Positions 18,482 through 25,904 of a DNA stretch of 64,000 bases are shown here, in pieces; the first letter of the stretch is position 1, and each line of letters starts with the position of its first letter. The stretch comes from a filamentous cyanobacterium CCP2 (GTDB taxonomy: Bacteria; Cyanobacteriota; Cyanobacteriia; Elainellales; Elainellaceae): the NCBI GenBank assembly GCA_003003615.1, contig PVWD01000004.1, forward strand, positions 23,831 to 87,830. The letters run 5' to 3'. The notes beneath the pieces are model-generated. The model was not told the DNA's origin, ran no database searches, and worked only from the letters and a program-made list of their open reading frames with translations. Made by a program: the position numbers and the translations under genes.

Positions 18482-19799
18482 TTATTTACATTTAGCTCGT
18501 CGTGATCCAGATTTACCTGGGCTACAACGATTGCTGGATGTGGATGCATTTGCAGAAATCATCCAGGCGCAGTTGTCCGATGCTGATTTACGCCAGGTTC
18601 GCAGAACTTATATTCGCTATAAACCTGCAACCAGTTGTTTAGTTAGCTATGAATTGGATATTGCTGGAACCAAAACGCTGGCATATGCTAAGGCAGTTAC
18701 GGCGAGAGCAATGGACAAATTAGAAAAGTATCGGCATCGACCAGGTGTGCCTGGATTTTTCGGATTGCAGCGAACCGTGCTACTACCAGAAAAAATCATT
18801 ATTTCAGGATTTCCAAATGATAATCGGCTCAAGCAATTACCGAAGCTAACCGATCCATCTGCATGGCAAAAGCGTCTTCAGAAAATGCTTCCTGATGCTC
18901 CTGATTTATGGACAGCTGAACTGCATACATTGCGGTATAAACCCGAACGCCGTTATGTTGGACAGTTGAACATTAAAGGACAACCAAAAGCCGTTGTCAA
19001 AGCTTATACAAACGATAGCTTTCGACAAGCAAAGGCAAATGCAAAAACATTTCAGTCGATCGCCTCAGTTCAGGTGATTCCAAGATTAGGACACTCCAAC
19101 CAGGATTGTTTGTTGGTCTTTCCTTGGGTGACAGGGCAACCATTGAATGACCTGGCATTCATCAGTTCAAATTGGGATTTATTTGCTCAAACCGGAGCAA
19201 CGTTAGCTCATCTTCATCAACAAAATCCTAAACACTTACTTTGCTTGAGTCGTACAGATGAGGTAACAAATTTGCTCTCTGTCGCTGCGGATTTAAGTTG
19301 GCTCTGTCCCCAGTGGAAAAGACGAATTCAAACGATCGCTGTCACCGTGTCAGCCAATCTTTTAGACTCACCCTCTCCATCCACTGCAATTCATGGAGAT
19401 TTTAATGCTGAACAAGTGCTATGTTCTACTGATAGAAATCTAACGAAAGATGCAATTACTTTTATTGATTTCGATCGTGCGATTCGTAGTGATCCATCGG
19501 CTGATCTGGGTTCATTTATTGCAAAGCTGCACTGGGACGAATTGCGTCAGGCTTTATCAGCAGAACAGCGAGAACAGTTAGCCTCAGCTTTGATTTCAGG
19601 ATACCGCACCGTTGCACCAAACCTGGTATCAAGTGAACAAATTCAGCAGTACATTACGATCGGCTTACTACGCCTCGCCGCTGAACCATTCCGCTACTGC
19701 GATCCTGATTGGTTGAATAAAATTGATGCCATTTTACAACGAATTGAAAAGATTTTATCTCATCTTCCTCCTAGCTCTTTTCGTTCCCGAATTGCTTAA
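18465..19799 (+). CDS. Aminoglycoside-phosphotransferase-like (APH fold) protein
   Basis: The ATG at 18465 has an AGGGAGGG ribosome site and overlaps the ABC gene by 17 bp; the product has 444 residues. The catalytic-loop motif reads IHGDFNAEQVL: the base Asp of HGD is present, but the usual Asn that helps bind Mg is Gln. The second metal motif, FIDFDRAIRSDPSADLGSF, is intact. The N-terminal region (VRRTYIRYKPATSCLVSYEL) fits the nucleotide-binding lobe. It probably phosphorylates a sugar or other small hydroxyl compound, or acts as a pseudokinase. It is paired with a second, divergent APH-like gene 77 bp downstream. Confidence 0.82.
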   Translation: MQSPADYLHLARRDPDLPGLQRLLDVDAFAEIIQAQLSDADLRQVRRTYIRYKPATSCLVSYELDIAGTKTLAYAKAVTARAMDKLEKYRHRPGVPGFFGLQRTVLLPEKIIISGFPNDNRLKQLPKLTDPSAWQKRLQKMLPDAPDLWTAELHTLRYKPERRYVGQLNIKGQPKAVVKAYTNDSFRQAKANAKTFQSIASVQVIPRLGHSNQDCLLVFPWVTGQPLNDLAFISSNWDLFAQTGATLAHLHQQNPKHLLCLSRTDEVTNLLSVAADLSWLCPQWKRRIQTIAVTVSANLLDSPSPSTAIHGDFNAEQVLCSTDRNLTKDAITFIDFDRAIRSDPSADLGSFIAKLHWDELRQALSAEQREQLASALISGYRTVAPNLVSSEQIQQYITIGLLRLAAEPFRYCDPDWLNKIDAILQRIEKILSHLPPSSFRSRIA

Positions 19800-19876
19800 C
19801 TCTACTTTTCCGGTTCTGATTTGCTGTTTTTACTTGTTCTCATATCTCTTTAGTTTGGCTTACTTTTGTCCTGATT

Positions 19877-20905
19877 ATGCCTCCTAAAACTTTAGCTCCT
19901 AATGTTTTTTTTGATGACCAAAAACTTCATTTTATTATTCCTGCACTTGATGTAAAAAACGTCCAGTCTCAATTCCAGACTCACTTATCTTCATGGTTAG
20001 GTCATAGCCATCTCACGGTTCACAATAGTCGTCTGGTTCGCTATAAAGCGGGTAAGCGTTGCTTAATTGAGTATGATGTTGAAGTAAACCGATCGGGGGT
20101 TTCCCAATTCATAACCTGGATTGGCAAAGTTCGCGCAAAAGGACTCGATCGCCACACCTATGAACTGCAATGCGCCCTGTGGCAAAATGGGTTTTCCGCA
20201 GACAGCCCAGACGGAATTTCTGTACCTGAACCGATCGGCACGATTCCCGACTGGCAAATGTGGCTGCAACGCAAAGTTCCCGGCACGACCGCCACATCCC
20301 TTCTTTCCCGTACAGAAAACACCCACCTTGCCCACCGCATCGCCGAGGCGATCCACAAATTGCACCAGTCCAACCTAATGCCTCACCGCCATCACGGCAT
20401 GGAGCAGGAACTTGCCATTTTGCACGATCGCTTAGGAAGAGTCGTCCACCAACAGCCCCAGTGGCAATCTCGCTTAGAGCAGATTTTGCAACAGTGCGAT
20501 CGGCTTGCTGCTCAGATGACCACCCCTCAGGTCTGCGGCATTCATCGCGATTTTTATCCTGATCAAGTGCTTGTAGATAGCTCTCGCATTTACTTATTGG
20601 ATTTAGATCTTTACACCAATGGTGATCCAGGGCTTGATATTGGCAACTTTAATGGACACTTAATCGAACACAGCATTCGGTTTCTCGGTAATCCAGAAGC
20701 ACTCACTAAACAGCAAAACGCCCTTACCGCTCGCTTTACTGAACTAGCTGGAGAAACAACACGCCGATCGATTCAGGTGTATACGCTCTTAACAATGGTG
20801 CGACACATCTATTTAAGTACTCAGTTTCCAGAACGACGATCGTTTACTGAACAAATTTTAGATTGGTGTGAACAACAGCTTTCACATCGAGCTACTAAAT
20901 ATTAG
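19877..20905 (+). CDS. Second aminoglycoside-phosphotransferase-like protein
   Basis: The 342-residue product has RLVRYKAGKRCLIEYDVEV near the N-terminus, matching the equivalent segment in the upstream paralogue. Its catalytic region is CGIHRDFYPDQVLVDSS (HRD base, again Gln where Asn is usual), and its metal site is IYLLDLDLYTNGDPGLDIGNF. It is about 100 residues shorter than its neighbour, mostly in the N-terminal and central region. The tandem pair next to an ABC exporter suggests phosphorylation of a precursor or exported metabolite. Antibiotic resistance is possible but not indicated. Confidence 0.8.
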   Translation: MPPKTLAPNVFFDDQKLHFIIPALDVKNVQSQFQTHLSSWLGHSHLTVHNSRLVRYKAGKRCLIEYDVEVNRSGVSQFITWIGKVRAKGLDRHTYELQCALWQNGFSADSPDGISVPEPIGTIPDWQMWLQRKVPGTTATSLLSRTENTHLAHRIAEAIHKLHQSNLMPHRHHGMEQELAILHDRLGRVVHQQPQWQSRLEQILQQCDRLAAQMTTPQVCGIHRDFYPDQVLVDSSRIYLLDLDLYTNGDPGLDIGNFNGHLIEHSIRFLGNPEALTKQQNALTARFTELAGETTRRSIQVYTLLTMVRHIYLSTQFPERRSFTEQILDWCEQQLSHRATKY

Positions 20906-20943
20906 TCAACCATTTCTTTACCTAATTTACACATTACAAACGA

Positions 20944-22521
20944 ATGAAAAATTTCTCGGTATGGGGTCTTTTAGTCACTAGCTCAATCTCTACAATTTTA
21001 TCCTCACCATCACTGGCAGAAGAAATTGAATACCCTTCATTTAGTGAGCAAAATCTAGAAGAAATAAGCGAAGTTTTATCTACCCCAATTACGCCAGTGT
21101 CTCATCTTACAGATGTACGACCCGACGACTGGAGTTTTCAGGCTCTACAATCTTTCTCCGAACGATATGATTGTCTAAGCGGATATTCTAACGATCGTTT
21201 TTTAGGAGAAGAGTTTGCAGGAGAACAGTTACTCACGCGATATGAATTTGCAGCAGCTCTATCTGCATGTATTGATACAATCACTGCACAAATTACGACA
21301 TTATCTGAAGAATTAAACTCGGATGATTTACTTACACTTCAACGATTGCAGTCAGACTTTACTGCTGAACTTGCTACCGTTCAAGAACAAGTGGATGTAT
21401 TGGAAGCACAGACAACAACACTGGAAGCGCAATCTTTCTCCACCACCACCCGACTGGAAGGCGAAGTAATTCTTGCTCTGGCTGGCGTAACGGGCGATCG
21501 CAGAACGGATGAAAGTGATGAACCGATCGATCGTTCCATCACTGGCGGCAACCGAGTCCGCTTGGAAATGACGACCAGTTTCACCGGATCTGACCAATTA
21601 CGAATGCGGTTCCAGGCTCGCGATATCCCTGAACTGGAAACCGCCACGGGAACTCAAATGGCAAACCTCGGATTTGATGGCAGCAATGAAAACAACATTG
21701 AACTCAATCGATTGGATTATGAATTTGAAATTGGCGATCGAGCCTTTGCAGTCGTGAGTTTAGTAGGGGGTGGATTGGGAGATTATGTCAGCACGGTGAA
21801 CCCGCTCTTTAGCGGCAGTAGTGACGGTTCAATTTCCACCTTTGGGCGGGAAAATCCAATCCGCCGACAGGGAGGAGCACCAGGAATTGGCTTGACTTAT
21901 GAACTGAGTGAAGCGGTGAATTTTGAGATTGGCTATGTTGCGTCACAAGCGACAGATCGAGAAGTAGGCATCGCCCGCAGCCCCTATGGTGCGATCGCGC
22001 AACTCACCATTGAACCCACCGACGCAACTCGGTTTAGTTTGACCTATCTTCGATCGTTTAATAGCCTCGATACGGGAACCGGAAGTTTTCTATCGGCTGA
22101 TCCGTTTGAAGATGAATCTGATGCCATTACGGCAAATTCCTTGGGGGCAGAAGTTTCCTTTGAAGTGGGTGAGTCTGCCGTTTTGGGAGGACGCATTGGT
22201 TTTATCCAGGCAACCGCAGAGGATTTAGCCGACAATCCGCAGGCAGACATTTTTACCTGGGCAGTGTTAGCCGGACTGCAAGATTTGGGCGGAGAAGGTA
22301 ATCTGGCAGGATTAATTGTGGGTCAGCCGCCCAGAGTCACCCGCAATGAGTATGGGACAGCAGAACAGGCAGCATCCTGGCATTTGGAGGCGTTTTATTG
22401 CTGGCAACTGAGCGATCGCATTTTCATCACTCCAGGTATCATCACGCTACTGAATCCAGAAAATAATGCAGCCAATGATCCGATTTACATTGGCACAGTT
22501 CGGGCGACGTTTACGTTCTAG
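20944..22521 (+). CDS. SLH-domain outer-membrane porin (cyanobacterial OprB-like)
   Basis: The 525-residue protein has a signal peptide (MKNFSVWGLLVTSSISTILS, SPSLAEE), then one S-layer-homology domain at about residues 52-115 (VSHLTDVRPDDWSFQALQSF, YDCLSGYSND, LTRYEFAAALSACID), a coiled-coil linker (LQRLQSDFTAELATVQEQVD), and a beta-rich domain ending in a phenylalanine (VRATFTF), as outer-membrane barrels do. SLH domains in such porins bind peptidoglycan-linked polymers. It follows the APH-like gene after 38 bp, so it may be the last gene of the glycan operon; a hairpin follows. Confidence 0.9.
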   Translation: MKNFSVWGLLVTSSISTILSSPSLAEEIEYPSFSEQNLEEISEVLSTPITPVSHLTDVRPDDWSFQALQSFSERYDCLSGYSNDRFLGEEFAGEQLLTRYEFAAALSACIDTITAQITTLSEELNSDDLLTLQRLQSDFTAELATVQEQVDVLEAQTTTLEAQSFSTTTRLEGEVILALAGVTGDRRTDESDEPIDRSITGGNRVRLEMTTSFTGSDQLRMRFQARDIPELETATGTQMANLGFDGSNENNIELNRLDYEFEIGDRAFAVVSLVGGGLGDYVSTVNPLFSGSSDGSISTFGRENPIRRQGGAPGIGLTYELSEAVNFEIGYVASQATDREVGIARSPYGAIAQLTIEPTDATRFSLTYLRSFNSLDTGTGSFLSADPFEDESDAITANSLGAEVSFEVGESAVLGGRIGFIQATAEDLADNPQADIFTWAVLAGLQDLGGEGNLAGLIVGQPPRVTRNEYGTAEQAASWHLEAFYCWQLSDRIFITPGIITLLNPENNAANDPIYIGTVRATFTF

Positions 22522-22543
22522 CCTCTGCGAATGAAGCTCTGCC

Positions 22544-22563
22544 AGACAGAATAGATTCTGTCT
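22544..22563 (+). terminator. Hairpin after the porin gene, possible terminator
   Basis: AGACAGAAT (22544-22552) and ATTCTGTCT (22555-22563) form a perfect 9-bp stem with a 2-nt gap, 22 bp after the stop. The T-run is poor (TAGTTTGATT), so termination is uncertain. Confidence 0.5.
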
Positions 22564-22737
22564 AGTTTGATTAACGCACGAAGCAATCCATTTTCCCCTT
22601 GAACAATATCAATCTCTTTCTGTTCACGTTCTAATACAAGATCCTGTTCCATATGCAATTTCACACATACAGCTAAATTTTGGCGCGATTGGTATTATCG
22701 ACTTGCAGTTCGACGATTACAGTGGGTTAGGGAACCT

Positions 22738-24003
22738 CTAATCATGTTCAATGTTCCGCAGTGCCGGCAATGTGTAACCCACAATCCCCATCAACAGCAT
22801 ACCGATCGCACATAGCACATACAAAAGCGCAATTCCTGCCCCCTCCTCGGTGCCAAACAGCTCACCAAATGGTGCAAGCATTTCCCCAGACTGCACTGTA
22901 GGCTCAAAAATACGATCGGCTAAGGGCCCAGCAATGAGGGTGGCGATCGCAGAGCAACTTTGCAAAATCAAGGCACTGGCGGCAAAGACTCGCCCCTGGA
23001 TCTCTGGTATAACATTGGCAAACCAGAGGGCATCTTCAGAACTGCTGAGGAGGGGAAAGTTGAGTGATGAACTGCACTGGGCGGGTATCCAAACTTTTGA
23101 AGACTGCCCCAGCCCAAATATCGTTTTGCTGATTCCTGCTCCAATCATGCCATTCAGCAACCCTCGAATCCGCCGCTTCGGGCCACCCCAGAGGCTAACC
23201 AAAACTGCTCCAGTCACTCCACCGATTCCCGCTGCAACGGATGTGCTAGCTAAAACCGCTGCATTACCATTGCTCCGAGCTAAAATCATCGGGTCATACA
23301 CTGCTTCGCCAAGGTCATGCACAAACCAAAAAGCAGCCGTAATGAATAATAAAATTCGCAGATTGGCATGTTGAAAAACATACTGAAACCCAAAGAAAAT
23401 ATCTTGCCAAATACTAGTCATAGACATGCGATCGTCTTTTAGTTGAGGTTGAGGAACTCGTACGACAATTAACGTAGCAAATGCTGCAAAAAAGGTAAAA
23501 ATGTCTATCAATAAAATTCCACCTAAACCAATGATGGGATACATACTTCCTGCCAAAGCTGGAGCAAAGATCGCGGGGCCATAATTTAAAGCCGATCCCA
23601 TACTGCTGACCCGCGTATATTGCTGAGGTGGGACTAATAACGTGAGGGAAGTTGTGTAAGCAAGTTGTTGAACTTGACCAAAACTACTGTTGATGGCTCC
23701 AATCAGGTAAAGATGCCAAATTTGTAAGGCGTGAATGGAATATAGAAGCAGAATAACCACGCTGGAAAGAACGGCGATCGCATCTGCCAGGATCATCAAA
23801 TATTTGCGGTTAAAGCGATCAACAATGACACCCGAAAAGAGGGTGACAAACACTCTTGGTAGCTGAGAAAAGAATCCCACCAGTGCTAATGCCGTTGCCG
23901 AACCAGTCACTTCCCATGCCCATAGGGTCAGGGCAAAACTGGTCATGTAACTGCCCACTGTGGACACCAGTTGCCCCAGCCAAATGATAATAAAAGTACG
24001 CAT
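22738..24003 (-). CDS. Major facilitator superfamily exporter
   Basis: The 421-residue protein has about twelve membrane segments. It begins FIIIWLGQLVSTVGSYMTSF and has the loop 2-3 motif SGVIVDRFNRKYLMILADA (the MFS motif A variant D-R-x-x-R-K) and the motif WEVTGSATALALVGFFSQLP. The pattern is that of the DHA3/EntS-like subgroup (drug or siderophore exporters). It is convergent with the porin gene and about 0.9 kb from the siderophore-uptake island, so siderophore export is an attractive but unproven role. Confidence 0.88.
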   Translation of the reverse strand: MRTFIIIWLGQLVSTVGSYMTSFALTLWAWEVTGSATALALVGFFSQLPRVFVTLFSGVIVDRFNRKYLMILADAIAVLSSVVILLLYSIHALQIWHLYLIGAINSSFGQVQQLAYTTSLTLLVPPQQYTRVSSMGSALNYGPAIFAPALAGSMYPIIGLGGILLIDIFTFFAAFATLIVVRVPQPQLKDDRMSMTSIWQDIFFGFQYVFQHANLRILLFITAAFWFVHDLGEAVYDPMILARSNGNAAVLASTSVAAGIGGVTGAVLVSLWGGPKRRIRGLLNGMIGAGISKTIFGLGQSSKVWIPAQCSSSLNFPLLSSSEDALWFANVIPEIQGRVFAASALILQSCSAIATLIAGPLADRIFEPTVQSGEMLAPFGELFGTEEGAGIALLYVLCAIGMLLMGIVGYTLPALRNIEHD

Positions 24004-24099
24004 AGATTAAAGATTGCGGGTTCGTAAACAACGATCGCTTGGAGATCATTCTTTTGCTACATTCACGTAGAAATAGCTTGTTGATTTAATCCTTCCAGT

Positions 24100-24911
24100 G
24101 TGAAAACCGATAGCCTCTTCTACGAAATCTTCCAGACTGATCCCAGCATTGTCTTTGACCTGATTGGTAGACCCCCTGAGAGAAATGTGACGTATCACTT
24201 TGCTTCCCAGGAAGTCAAACAAACCAGCTTTCGGATTGACGGTATCTTAGTGCCACCAACAGAGGCGATCTATCTGCCGATCGTATTTGTGGAGGTGTAG
24301 GGTTATCGAGACCGTAATCATGTTTTATATTCCAGTTTTTTTAGCCGAATTTTTCTATATTTGCATGATTATCAACCTTCAAATGATTGGTATGCCGTTC
24401 TCATCTTCACCAAACGATCGCTTGATCCAGGGTTCCAAGACCCTATCGAGTTTTTGAAGCAAGCCCTCAGTTTCAACAAATTTATTTAGAGGAACTCAAC
24501 GAAGCCGAGAACCTTTCGCTAGGACTGAGCTTGTTGCGTCTGATTGGCTTACAGGAGGATATTGCTCCTATGGAGGGTAGAGAATTGGTTGCAAGAACAC
24601 GGCAGGAAGTGAATGATGCTGAAATGCAGGAAAAGTTCATAGAATTGATAGAGACTATCTTGGTCTACAAGTTTTCTAAGTTGAGCCGGGAGGACATTGC
24701 AGCCATGTTGAGATTAGATGATCTGAAGCAAACCAGGGTTTACCGAGACGCTCTGGAAGAAGGTCGCCAAGAAGGCAAGCTGGAAACAGTGCCGTTGCTG
24801 TTGAAAGCGGGGTTGACGGTGGAACAAATTGCTGAACAACTACAGTTAGACTTGGCGGCAGTGCAGCAAGTGGCTGAACGAGGCTCCGAGCCGAAGCTAA
24901 AAGAAAACTGA
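24100..24911 (+). pseudogene. Decayed Rpn/DUF2887-family nuclease-like gene
   Basis: A GTG start at 24100 gives MKTDSLFYEIFQTDPSIVFD, typical of Rpn-like PD-(D/E)XK proteins. The frame hits TAG at 24298-24300 just after the motif FVEV. The same frame continues with coherent family sequence (GYRDRNHVLYSSFFSRIFLY), but from about 24474 the homologous reading shifts to another frame (QQIYLEELNEAENLSLGLSL) and runs to the stop at 24911. So there is one nonsense codon and one frameshift. The C-terminal part (24531-24911) is an intact frame, but I read it as part of the relic. Its end overlaps the convergent fecB by 15 bp. Confidence 0.75.
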
Positions 24912-25904
24912 AATCATGCTTTCAATTCGGGCACCATTCACTAAATACCTGAATAAATCATCTATCACCGCATCCGCAGCCAAGGGATTTCCACCTCTCC
25001 AGGTTGGGTAATTCACTGGATAAACTTGATTCTGTTGCACAGCCCTCAGATTCTTCCACAGTGGGTTTTGTTTCAGCGATTCTAGTTTCTGTGTAGATTC
25101 CTCACCATCGGTTGCAACAAACAAAATATCACCATCAATATCCATCAGTCGTTCCTCCGAAAGCGATGTAATTCCGCCCGCAATGGGAACTGCTTGAGCA
25201 GAAGGACGGCGTACCCCAACATCAGCTAGAATGCTGCCGTTAAACGAATTCTGTAAGTCAACGTCGATCGTGCCGCAGCAAATATGCACAAACGAGATTT
25301 CTAGTTCTTGAACCCGCTCCCCCAAAGCCGCCTTTAAAGAATCAATTCGTTGGTGATAATTTTCCCAAACCTGCTCTGCCTCCTCGGTTTTACCCAGCAC
25401 TTCAGCCACAAAATTAAAATGCTCACGCCAGGATGGGTATCCTTCCCAATCGTCTGCTACGGTGGGTGCAATTTGAGAAAGTTGAGGATAAATGGCTTCA
25501 GTGGAATATTTGATGCCAATAATCAAATCAGGTTTTAATGCCAGCACTTTTTCCAGGCTAGGCTGTTCCTCTTTGCCAAGAATCTCAATCGATTCTAGAT
25601 GTTCTGCTAGATAGGCAGGCGGCTCGTCAAAGTAGACAATGGAAGCGATCGGTTTAACGCCCAAAGCCAGCGCATCGCCCAAGGTAGGTACACTCAATGC
25701 AATCACCCGTTGAGGTTGATTGGGAACACAGGTTTCCCCCAGTGCATGCCGAATCATGCGGCAATCCGCAGTCCCAGAAGAGGAAGGAAGTTGAACCGAT
25801 CGCCCACTACAGGCTGATACAATTCCGAAAGCTAGAATGACCAGAAAGATGAATCGAAGCAAACGAAGAAGGTTCATCATAGCGTGTATGTTGCTGAATC
25901 CCAT
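24897..25904 (-). CDS. FecB-type siderophore-binding lipoprotein, module A
   Basis: This is the periplasmic ligand-binding component of an iron-siderophore ABC transporter (type III binding fold). Signal and lipobox: FIFLVILAFGIVSAC. Family motifs: RVIALSVPTLGDALALGVKPI, LGKEEQPSLEKVLALKPDLIIGI, IAPTVADDW and ADAVIDDLFRYLV. The ATG at 25904 overlaps the receptor stop by one base (TGATG), pointing to translational coupling; ATGs at 25880 and 25877 give a shorter signal peptide. 335 residues. It is the last gene of module A. Confidence 0.92.
   Translation of the reverse strand: MGFSNIHAMMNLLRLLRFIFLVILAFGIVSACSGRSVQLPSSSGTADCRMIRHALGETCVPNQPQRVIALSVPTLGDALALGVKPIASIVYFDEPPAYLAEHLESIEILGKEEQPSLEKVLALKPDLIIGIKYSTEAIYPQLSQIAPTVADDWEGYPSWREHFNFVAEVLGKTEEAEQVWENYHQRIDSLKAALGERVQELEISFVHICCGTIDVDLQNSFNGSILADVGVRRPSAQAVPIAGGITSLSEERLMDIDGDILFVATDGEESTQKLESLKQNPLWKNLRAVQQNQVYPVNYPTWRGGNPLAADAVIDDLFRYLVNGARIESMISVFF

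Noticed and set aside
22850..23374. 174-codon plus-strand frame opposite the MFS gene
   Set aside because: It is antisense to conserved membrane segments of the transporter; composition is that of a mirrored hydrophobic gene, with no domain and no ribosome site.
24531..24911. Independent small gene of 126 codons
   Set aside because: The sequence is the C-terminal part of the Rpn/DUF2887 family and continues the relic upstream, so it is better read as part of a pseudogene.
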